Below, one piece after another: positions 59,482 to 64,000 of a stretch of 64,000 nt of DNA. The first letter of the stretch is position 1. Each line of letters starts with the position of its first letter. The translations under genes and the position numbers were made by a program. The notes beneath the pieces were generated by a model. It ran no database searches. It was given only the letters and a program-made list of their open reading frames with translations, and was not told the DNA's origin. Source of the stretch: an uncultured Sphingorhabdus sp. (lineage in GTDB: Bacteria; Pseudomonadota; Alphaproteobacteria; Sphingomonadales; Sphingomonadaceae); contig CANMXN010000001.1 of NCBI GenBank assembly GCA_947501885.1, forward strand, positions 496,001-560,000. The letters run 5' to 3'.

Positions 59482-59591
59482 ACCTCTAACTCCGCATAAT
59501 CGTCATGCTGCACTTGGTTCAGTATCTCCATCGCAGCAGACCTTGAAACAAGTTCAGGGTGGCGAAAGTATAAGGAAATTTCAAAACTCAT
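59478..59591 (-). CDS. Micro-ORF before nuoF, made of a nuoF start copy plus a palindromic repeat
   Basis: This 37-codon frame begins MSFE, copying the start of nuoF (MSFD; ten of the first eleven bases the same). It runs through a type-2 palindromic repeat (translated RHPELVSRS ... LNQVQHDD) and ends in a TGA that overlaps the nuoF ATG. It begins by ATGA overlap with the 68-aa gene, and AAGG lies nine bases upstream. It probably keeps ribosomes moving between the two genes rather than making a useful peptide. Confidence 0.55.
   Translation of the reverse strand: MSFEISLYFRHPELVSRSAAMEILNQVQHDDYAELEV
59501..59564. repeat. Type-2 palindromic repeat pair, copy a
   Basis: Two inverted arms, CGTCATGCTGCACTTGGTTC and CTTGAAACAAGTTCAGGG, flank a short variable centre. 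The core TGAACTTGTTTCAG and its complement also occur at 60847-60937 and 61735-61822. This is the form of a widespread family of intergenic repeats in alphaproteobacteria. Confidence 0.85.
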
Positions 59592-59794
59592 TTGCCATCA
59601 CCTTCTGTCTCGCGGCCTTTGGCTTTTGATGCCTTGGCAATAAAGACGATGCCAAGAATAAAAAATACCAACAATCCATTATTGCCAGAAATCATTCCCA
59701 CTGTTCCTGCGATAAAAAAAGCAATGCCCGCCAACATCATATTGCTCGGCAATTTATCGGAAATATTCTCGGAAAGCTCTTTAACCTCCTTCAT
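59588..59794 (-). CDS. Small membrane protein (68 aa) in the nuo operon
   Basis: The protein has a polar N-terminus (MKEVKELSENISDKLPSN) and two hydrophobic helices (about 19-36 and 41-56) joined by SGNNG, then a basic-acidic tail ([15 protein letters not shown]). The frame is open to 59929, but AGGAAAGG lies correctly before the ATG at 59794, and the upstream part overlaps another gene. It resembles the 63-aa protein encoded just upstream in layout, not obviously in sequence. The function is unknown. It is coupled by ATGA to the micro-ORF before nuoF. Confidence 0.75.
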   Translation of the reverse strand: MKEVKELSENISDKLPSNMMLAGIAFFIAGTVGMISGNNGLLVFFILGIVFIAKASKAKGRETEGDGK

Positions 59795-59837
59795 TACAAT
59801 TCCTTTCCTATGATCATGACTAATAAAGTGAAGTGCA

Positions 59838-60029
59838 TTACTTATCACTTTCTTCGGTATCAGATTTAGGTTCATCGGCTTTCTTTGAATGCCGTGCTGA
59901 CAATGCAAAAAAAGTGACGCTACCACCAATAAACACAGCGCCTGCGGGGTTATCTTTAATAAAGCTCATATAAGCGCCAAGGCATAAAAGCATTACGCCT
60001 GCGACTATGAATAGCATTTTTTTATCCAT
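59838..60029 (-). CDS. Small membrane protein (63 aa) in the nuo operon
   Basis: The protein has two hydrophobic helices (about 5-20, MLFIVAGVMLLCLGAYM, and 28-41) separated by IKDNPAG, and a polar tail (HSKKADEPKSDTEESDK). The ATG at 60029 forms TAATG with the nuoE stop and has GGAAGG seven bases upstream. An ATG two codons earlier is too close to that site. It was not recognised as a known accessory subunit of complex I. Confidence 0.75.
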   Translation of the reverse strand: MDKKMLFIVAGVMLLCLGAYMSFIKDNPAGAVFIGGSVTFFALSARHSKKADEPKSDTEESDK

Positions 60030-60697
60030 TACCATTCCTTCCGATAGTCATGATTTTTTTCAACCATCGCGGCAAGGCTGGTAACGCCGCCTTCGGGTTC
60101 AGATGTATGACGGCCTTTTATCTGTGTCCCTGTTTTGGGCTTTTTATCTTCGGCTAAAGCCTCCAAAACAGCGGTTGTTTTATCATAATCCAAATCTTCA
60201 TAATTATCATCATTGATCTGAACCATGGGTGCGGTTGCGCAATTGCCCATACATTCCACTTCGGTAAGGGTGAACAGGCCATCGGGCGTCGTTTTTCCCT
60301 TGACCATACCTTTATTTTTACAAGCCGCCATCACATCATCACTGCCGCGCAACATGCACGGTGTCGTACCGCATACTTGCACATGATATCGGCCAACCGG
60401 CACCAAATTATACATGGTATAAAATGTCGCCACTTCATAAACGCGCATATAAGGAATATCGAGCTGCGCTGCGACATATTCGATCACAGGAACGGGCAAC
60501 CACCCCTGGGTATTGGTTGCCTTGCCAACTTGACGTTGAGCCAAATCTAATAAGGCCATAACAGCAGATTTTTGACGGCCAGCGGGATATTTCGCAATCT
60601 CTCGATTGGCGGCTTTCTGCGTCGCAGGTGTGAATTTGAAATCGCCCCATTTGGCACGGACTTCTGCTTCATCTGGTATGTTTTGAGTTTCAGCCAT
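60029..60697 (-). CDS. nuoE: NADH-quinone oxidoreductase subunit E
   Basis: NuoE is the 24-kDa thioredoxin-like subunit with cluster N1a. The 222-aa protein has the ligands in CGTTPCMLRGSDD and VECMGNCATAPM, and the upstream YEVATFYTMYNL block. The C-terminal extension after about residue 180 (KPKTGTQIKGRHTSEPEGGVTSL) is common in alphaproteobacteria. GGGGAG lies eight bases before the ATG, inside the end of the preceding micro-ORF. Confidence 0.97.
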   Translation of the reverse strand: MAETQNIPDEAEVRAKWGDFKFTPATQKAANREIAKYPAGRQKSAVMALLDLAQRQVGKATNTQGWLPVPVIEYVAAQLDIPYMRVYEVATFYTMYNLVPVGRYHVQVCGTTPCMLRGSDDVMAACKNKGMVKGKTTPDGLFTLTEVECMGNCATAPMVQINDDNYEDLDYDKTTAVLEALAEDKKPKTGTQIKGRHTSEPEGGVTSLAAMVEKNHDYRKEW

Positions 60698-60836
60698 TTA
60701 TAAGACTCCCCTCTGTCATTGCGAGGAACCTCGGTAACGAAGCAATCCATTGCGAACTAGATTGCTTCGCTGCGTTCGCAATGACAATTACGCCGAACAT
60801 TTCTGGTTTAGTGAGTAAATTTGCTGTATCAGCCAT
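60690..60836 (-). CDS. Micro-ORF B, containing a type-1 palindromic repeat, coupled to nuoE
   Basis: The frame has 48 codons and begins [14 protein letters not shown]. It then reads through the 71-base type-1 repeat as VIVIANAAKQS...QWIASLPRFLAMT and ends in a TGA eight bases inside nuoE. The end of the repeat supplies GGGGAG for nuoE. The beginning (42 bases) is repeated exactly at 61724 (micro-ORF B'). The start overlaps the micro-ORF A stop (TGATG), with GAGG seven bases upstream. Confidence 0.55.
   Translation of the reverse strand: MADTANLLTKPEMFGVIVIANAAKQSSSQWIASLPRFLAMTEGSLING
60715..60785. repeat. Type-1 palindromic repeat, copy 1
   Basis: The 71-base element begins GTCATTGCGAGGAAC and ends with the inverted GCGTTCGCAATGAC; the inner arms GAAGCAATC and GATTGCTTC also pair. 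Copy 2 is at 61603-61673 with about ten differences. It belongs to a well-known class of dispersed palindromic repeats found in many proteobacteria. Confidence 0.88.
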
Positions 60837-60988
60837 CACAAAACCTCGTCATGCTGAACTTGTTTCAGCATCCACTTTGCACTGCCGTGCAATGTTAGAA
60901 GCGGAGAAATAGACCCTGAAACAAGTTCAGGGTGACGAAAAGCGGCGCGGACTTCTGCTGCTTCTACGATGTTTTGATTATCAGCCAT
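60836..60988 (-). CDS. Micro-ORF A, degenerate nuoE start plus type-2 repeat
   Basis: The frame has 50 codons. The first 15 (MADNQNIVEAAEVRA) are a copy of the nuoE start (MAETQNIPDEAEVRA; 37 of 45 bases the same). It continues through a type-2 repeat pair ([10 protein letters not shown] ... [10 protein letters not shown]) to a TGA overlapping micro-ORF B. It starts by TAATG overlap with the 158-aa secreted-protein gene. Confidence 0.55.
   Translation of the reverse strand: MADNQNIVEAAEVRAAFRHPELVSGSISPLLTLHGSAKWMLKQVQHDEVL
60847..60937. repeat. Type-2 palindromic repeat pair, copy b
   Basis: The inverted arms CGTCATGCTGAACTTGTTTC and CCCTGAAACAAGTTCAGGG lie about 50 bases apart. The core is the same as in copies a and c, with a different centre. 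The outer CGTCA/TGACG ends are complementary. Confidence 0.85.
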
Positions 60989-61464
60989 TACAATTTCACC
61001 TCTTCCACTCGAGATATTCTCAGAGCACCAGATTCATTTTGACTAAAATAAAATTTAAGCACTGCCTCTTTAACTCCTAACGGGTCAAGTCTCAGGCTTA
61101 CAGCCGCAGCCCAACAATTACTTAACATAAATATAGAAACTGAATTCCATTGGGGAATCATAGGAGAGCCATCATCATATAATTCATCTTGTATTCTGAA
61201 TCCACTATCTGATGAATCGGTATAATAGGCATCTTTATCAAAAATTAATTTTAAGTCGAACGGTTCGTCTTCTTCCAATTTCTCAAAAAAACTATTAACT
61301 AATTTCTGTGCTTCGGGTGAATATAAATTCTCGACATTCTGTTGCCCAGCACGAATTCTCTCTTCTTCGGATGCGGAATTACCAGGAATAGCAGGTGGTA
61401 TTGCTAGAGAAGCAGTTGAGTTAAAAAATAAGAAAATCGCCCCTAAAAGATATACATACTTCAC
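60988..61464 (-). CDS. Secreted protein (158 aa) of unknown family between nuoD and nuoE
   Basis: The protein has a signal peptide (KYVYLLGAIFLFFNSTASLA, cleavage likely before IPPAIPGN). The mature part has an acidic region (SEEERIRAGQQNVENLYSPEAQ, KLEEDEPFDLK) and a beta-rich end with one cysteine (LSNCWAAAVSLRLDP ... LRISRVEEVKL). It was not recognised. The size and a beta-strand-rich end could suit an NTF2-like or similar small fold, but nothing decides this. It starts with GTG overlapping a copied nuoD end (GTGA) with GGGAG eight bases upstream, and stops in TAATG with a copied nuoE start. It is more A+T-rich than the nuo genes. Confidence 0.78.
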   Translation of the reverse strand: MKYVYLLGAIFLFFNSTASLAIPPAIPGNSASEEERIRAGQQNVENLYSPEAQKLVNSFFEKLEEDEPFDLKLIFDKDAYYTDSSDSGFRIQDELYDDGSPMIPQWNSVSIFMLSNCWAAAVSLRLDPLGVKEAVLKFYFSQNESGALRISRVEEVKL

Positions 61465-61586
61465 CGATCACACTCCCTGAACATAATAGCATTATCGAGC
61501 GGTTGCTGGATTCCCGCCTTCGCGGGAATGACGAACATTGTTGCGCGAACTTCTGCTGCTTCTACGATGTTTTGATTATCAGCCAT
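61461..61586 (-). CDS. Micro-ORF A', nuoE start copy, type-3 repeat and nuoD end copy
   Basis: The frame has 41 codons. It starts with the same 15 residues as micro-ORF A (two base differences in 45) and passes through a type-3 repeat (FVIPAKAGIQ). It finishes MFRECDR followed by TGA, copying the nuoD end (VFGECDR). The stop overlaps the GTG of the 158-aa gene exactly as the genuine nuoD stop overlaps the next GTG. Confidence 0.55.
   Translation of the reverse strand: MADNQNIVEAAEVRATMFVIPAKAGIQQPLDNAIMFRECDR
61506..61533. repeat. Type-3 palindromic repeat (ATTCCCGC...GCGGGAAT)
   Basis: This short element has arms ATTCCCGC and GCGGGAAT around CTTC and ends TGACG. It is of a kind scattered through many proteobacterial genomes. 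A single copy occurs in this window. Confidence 0.8.
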
Positions 61587-61724
61587 TTATAAGACCCCCT
61601 CTGTCATTGCGAGGAACCTTGGTGACGAAGCAATCCATTGCGATGTAGATTGCTTCGCTGCACTCGCAATGACAATTCCAACGAACATTTCTGGTTTAGT
61701 GAGTAAATTTGCTGTATCAGCCAT
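61587..61724 (-). CDS. Micro-ORF B', containing a type-1 palindromic repeat
   Basis: The frame has 45 codons and begins [14 protein letters not shown] like micro-ORF B. It then reads through the second type-1 repeat in the same frame (IVIASAAKQS...QWIASSPRFLAMT). Its TAA directly touches the ATG of micro-ORF A', and GGGGG lies eight bases before that ATG. Its start overlaps the stop of micro-ORF C' (TAATG). Confidence 0.55.
   Translation of the reverse strand: MADTANLLTKPEMFVGIVIASAAKQSTSQWIASSPRFLAMTEGVL
61603..61673. repeat. Type-1 palindromic repeat, copy 2
   Basis: This is the partner of 60715-60785, of the same 71-base length. The similarity extends on both sides, so that about 150 bases (roughly 61584-61738 and 60695-60850) are a duplicated segment. 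Confidence 0.88.
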
Positions 61725-61843
61725 TACAAAACCTCGTCACCCTGAACTTGGTTCAGGGCCTCTTTGTTAATAATGATCGCCTCTTCAAGCACAACAGATA
61801 CTGAAACAAGTTCAGCATGACGAATGATGCAATAATCAATCAC
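61724..61843 (-). CDS. Micro-ORF C', type-2 repeat, coupled to nuoD
   Basis: The frame has 39 codons and starts with a GTG that overlaps the nuoD TGA (GTGA), with GGGGAG eight bases upstream inside nuoD. It reads [11 protein letters not shown] ... [10 protein letters not shown] through a type-2 repeat and stops in TAATG with micro-ORF B', with GAGG seven bases upstream of that ATG. Confidence 0.5.
   Translation of the reverse strand: MIDYCIIRHAELVSVSVVLEEAIIINKEALNQVQGDEVL
61735..61822. repeat. Type-2 palindromic repeat pair, copy c
   Basis: The inverted arms CGTCACCCTGAACTTGGTTC and ACTGAAACAAGTTCAGCATG lie about 45 bases apart. The centre is unlike those of copies a and b. Confidence 0.85.
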
Positions 61844-63066
61844 CGATCACACTCCCCGAATACAATATCCATCGCGCCCAAAATGGCAGTAGCATCAGAG
61901 AGCATATGCCCACGGCTCATGAAATCCATTGCCTGCAAATGCGAAAATGCAGTGGGTCGGATTTTACAGCGATACGGTTTATTGCTGCCATCGCTCACAA
62001 GATACACGCCAAACTCGCCTTTGGGGCTTTCGGTCGCGACATAGACTTCGCCCGCAGGAACGTGAAAACCTTCGGTATAAAGCTTAAAGTGATGAATAAG
62101 CGATTCCATCGAGCTTTTCATTTCGCCCCGCTTTGGCGGAACAATCTTGCGATCATCGCTTGCAATCGGCCCATCGGGAATATCGCGGATACATTGCTGA
62201 ATGATTTTAGCGCTTTGATAGACTTCCTCAACGCGGACCATAAAGCGGTCATAACAATCGCCCTTTGTTCCCACAGGGATTTCAAAATCCATCTCGGCAT
62301 AAACATCATAAGGTTGTGACTTGCGCAAATCCCATTCAATACCCGCAGCACGGATCATCGGTCCGCTAAACCCCCATGCAACGGCGTCATCCTTATTCAC
62401 AGTAGCTATATCAACATTGCGCTGCTTGAAAATACGGTTATCAACGACCAAGCTCATCGCATCGCCAAATAATTTAGGAAGCCGCGTCTCGCACCATTCG
62501 CTAATGTCAGTAAGTAGTTTCAATGGCACATCTTGGTGGACACCGCCTGGACGGAAATAAGCACTGTGCATGCGCGCGCCCGATGCCCGCTCAAAGAAAT
62601 TTAAACAATCTTCACGCAGCTCAAATACCCAGAGATTGGGAGACATTGCACCAACATCCATAACATGCGCACCAATGTTGAGCATGTGATTACAAATGCG
62701 GGTTAATTCGGCGAACATGACGCGTAAATATTGCGCCCGTTTTGGCACATCTAAATCGAGTAATTTTTCAATCGCTAGCACATAGCTATGTTCCATACCG
62801 AGCGGCGAGCAATAGTCGAGACGATCAAAATAAGGCAAAGCTTGCAGATAAGTTTTATACTCTATCAGCTTTTCAGTGCCGCGATGTAGCAATCCAACAT
62901 GCGGGTCGATACGCTCTACAATCTCGCCATCTAATTCCATCACCATGCGCAAAACGCCGTGCGCTGCGGGATGTTGCGGGCCAAAATTCAGCGTGTAATT
63001 TTGAATTTCAATATCGCCGACAGTTTCTTCGCTCTTGGAAGTTATCATTTCAGGAAGCTCGTTCAT
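61840..63066 (-). CDS. nuoD: NADH-quinone oxidoreductase subunit D
   Basis: NuoD (49-kDa) forms the quinone pocket with NuoB and NuoH. The 408-aa protein has [13 protein letters not shown] with the quinone-binding His, [26 protein letters not shown] with the key Tyr-Asp region, and [27 protein letters not shown]. It ends DIVFGECDR. The stop overlaps a GTG of the micro-ORF chain, while upstream it overlaps nuoC by ATGA. Confidence 0.97.
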   Translation of the reverse strand: MNELPEMITSKSEETVGDIEIQNYTLNFGPQHPAAHGVLRMVMELDGEIVERIDPHVGLLHRGTEKLIEYKTYLQALPYFDRLDYCSPLGMEHSYVLAIEKLLDLDVPKRAQYLRVMFAELTRICNHMLNIGAHVMDVGAMSPNLWVFELREDCLNFFERASGARMHSAYFRPGGVHQDVPLKLLTDISEWCETRLPKLFGDAMSLVVDNRIFKQRNVDIATVNKDDAVAWGFSGPMIRAAGIEWDLRKSQPYDVYAEMDFEIPVGTKGDCYDRFMVRVEEVYQSAKIIQQCIRDIPDGPIASDDRKIVPPKRGEMKSSMESLIHHFKLYTEGFHVPAGEVYVATESPKGEFGVYLVSDGSNKPYRCKIRPTAFSHLQAMDFMSRGHMLSDATAILGAMDIVFGECDR

Positions 63067-63773
63067 TTCTTAGCTCCTTTTTTCGGAGCAGCTTTCTTAG
63101 CTGGTTTTTTGGCAGCCTTTTTAGCAGGCGCTTTTTTGGGCTTTTCTTCTGCTTTTGGAGCATCAGGAGCTTTTTCATCGCCAGGAAGAATATAATCCGC
63201 CCCTTCCCAAGGCGACATAAAGTCAAAACTGCGAAAATCTTGCGCCAATTTCACAGGCTCATAGACAACGCGCTTTGCTTCTTCGCTATAGCGCATCTCC
63301 ACATATCCCGTAAGCGGGAAGTCTTTGCGGAATGGATGCCCTTTAAAACCATAATCGGTCAATATGCGGCGTAAATCAGGGTGGCCTGAAAATAACACAC
63401 CATAAAGGTCAAACACTTCACGCTCTAACCAATCAGCCACAGGCCAAACGCCCGTTACCGTCGGAACAGGCGTGTCTTCATCGGTGGAAGTTTTTACTCT
63501 AATACGGTGATTTTTGGTCAAACTCAGCAGATGGTAACAAATCTCAAATCGTAATGCGCGCTCGGGATAATCGACGCCAGCAATTTCTACCAATTGTTGA
63601 TATTCATGCTCATCACGAAGCATCTTCAAAGCATTGGCAATGGACTCGCGCTTAACCATGAATGAAATCTCGTCATTGGCCTCGACAGCATCCAGACAAT
63701 CTTTGCCCAGCGCCTTTTTGAGCGTATTTATCGCGCCTTTAGGATTATCAACTTTTGGTGCATTATGGGTCAT
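63063..63773 (-). CDS. nuoC: NADH-quinone oxidoreductase subunit C
   Basis: NuoC is the 30-kDa subunit of the peripheral arm. The 236-aa protein has the conserved [29 protein letters not shown] and [22 protein letters not shown]. After about residue 195 a tail very rich in Lys, Ala and Pro ([21 protein letters not shown] and onward) is added. Such basic tails occur in some alphaproteobacterial NuoC proteins and may contact nucleic acid or lipid head groups, which is open. Confidence 0.96.
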   Translation of the reverse strand: MTHNAPKVDNPKGAINTLKKALGKDCLDAVEANDEISFMVKRESIANALKMLRDEHEYQQLVEIAGVDYPERALRFEICYHLLSLTKNHRIRVKTSTDEDTPVPTVTGVWPVADWLEREVFDLYGVLFSGHPDLRRILTDYGFKGHPFRKDFPLTGYVEMRYSEEAKRVVYEPVKLAQDFRSFDFMSPWEGADYILPGDEKAPDAPKAEEKPKKAPAKKAAKKPAKKAAPKKGAKK

Positions 63774-63782
63774 TATGGCTCC

Positions 63783-64000
63783 TTAACGCTCTATTGTACC
63801 AATGCGGCGGATTTTGCGCTGCAATTGCATCACGCCATATAACAACGCCTCAGCAGTCGGCGGACATCCTGGCACATATATATCAACAGGAACGATACGA
63901 TCACAACCGCGCACAACGCTATAGCTATAATGGTAATAACCACCGCCATTGGCGCAGCTCCCCATTGATATAACATATTTAGGTTCTGACATTTGGTCAT
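63783..64000 (-). CDS. nuoB: NADH-quinone oxidoreductase subunit B (partial, right edge)
   Basis: This is the C-terminal part of the subunit that carries cluster N2, the last electron carrier before quinone. Visible are [22 protein letters not shown] and [20 protein letters not shown], with two of the cluster cysteines. The frame remains open to the edge (DQ before MSEPK matches the family), so the start lies outside the window. The internal Met at 63992 is not the start. nuoA presumably lies beyond. Confidence 0.95.
   Translation of the reverse strand, partial: DQMSEPKYVISMGSCANGGGYYHYSYSVVRGCDRIVPVDIYVPGCPPTAEALLYGVMQLQRKIRRIGTIER

Noticed and set aside
59500-61822. Possible CRISPR array or insertion sequence in the nuo operon
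   Set aside because: The repeats are few, of three kinds, imperfectly palindromic and irregularly spaced; no cas gene, transposase or terminal inverted repeat pair is present.
62742-63374. Plus-strand open frame of 210 codons antisense to nuoC and nuoD
   Set aside because: It exists because the Lys/Ala-rich nuoC tail has no stops on the other strand; its product is a low-complexity Phe/Arg-rich string with no family character.
63783-63992. nuoB as a complete small gene starting at the internal Met
   Set aside because: The frame continues without a stop to the window edge with residues matching the NuoB family, so it is a truncated gene.
1-64000. tRNA, rRNA, prophage or plasmid genes
   Set aside because: None was found on either strand on reading the spacers; all spacers over 300 bases were inspected.

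Overview
The window looks like chromosomal core sequence from an A+T-rich alphaproteobacterium, most probably of the order Sphingomonadales. Three things point there. The gene neighbourhoods are ppiD-trpEGDC-moaC-moeA-lexA-comEC-gltA, ETF-QO/family-4 UDG/Slt/moaB, and nuo-birA-coaX-rnj-DUF1467. The lexA promoter carries the alphaproteobacterial SOS box GTTC-N7-GTTC. DnaE, ComEC and a DUF2336 protein have the expected family character. The taxonomic call is inference from gene order and protein character; no rRNA or tRNA gene is present to confirm it. No phage, plasmid, transposase or CRISPR array was seen.

Layout. From 1 to about 20 kb lie housekeeping genes, mostly on the minus strand: an RlmD/TrmA-type RNA methyltransferase, a lipoprotein, ilvD, N-formylglutamate amidohydrolase, ispE, a TPR protein, ETF-ubiquinone oxidoreductase, DUF1330, an acyl-CoA ligase, dnaE, glutathione peroxidase, lolD and lolC/E. 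A plus-strand block holds UDG, Slt and moaB. At 20 kb a small heat-shock gene has a candidate sigma-32 promoter followed by a three-hairpin leader that strongly resembles a ROSE RNA thermometer. pyrG, secG and tpiA follow on the minus strand. From 24 to 32 kb a plus-strand chain with stop/start overlaps runs ppiD-trpE-trpG-trpD-trpC-moaC-moeA, then lexA. comEC is convergent with lexA, and gltA stands alone with its own terminator. From 36 to 43 kb is a block of probable signalling and cell-organisation genes: a histidine-kinase-like protein without its phospho-acceptor His, DUF2336, a nucleotidyltransferase-like membrane protein, a His-less Hpt-like protein and an 824-aa membrane coiled-coil protein.

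From 43 kb to the right edge lies one long minus-strand respiratory complex I operon. It is read from the right edge as nuoB-C-D-E-F-G-H-I-J-K-L-M-N and continues into birA-coaX-rnj-DUF1467. This is the most unusual part. The half encoding NuoD to NuoH is interrupted by non-nuo genes: four predicted secreted proteins (158, 186, 226 and 217 aa, the last two tandem paralogues), two small membrane proteins (63 and 68 aa), and a C-terminal extension of about 138 aa on NuoH that is predicted to be periplasmic. Almost every junction is a stop/start overlap with a Shine-Dalgarno sequence inside the preceding gene.

Between nuoD and nuoE, and again before nuoF, three families of palindromic intergenic repeats are embedded in micro-ORFs of 37-50 codons. 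From nuoD to nuoE there is no untranslated gap: nuoD, three micro-ORFs, a secreted protein, two micro-ORFs, then nuoE. Several micro-ORFs begin with a degenerate copy of the start of nuoE or nuoF, and one ends with a copy of the end of nuoD. My reading is that repeats were inserted at gene junctions with duplication of the junction, so that translational coupling was preserved, and that an unrecognised set of periplasmic accessory proteins may accompany complex I in this lineage.
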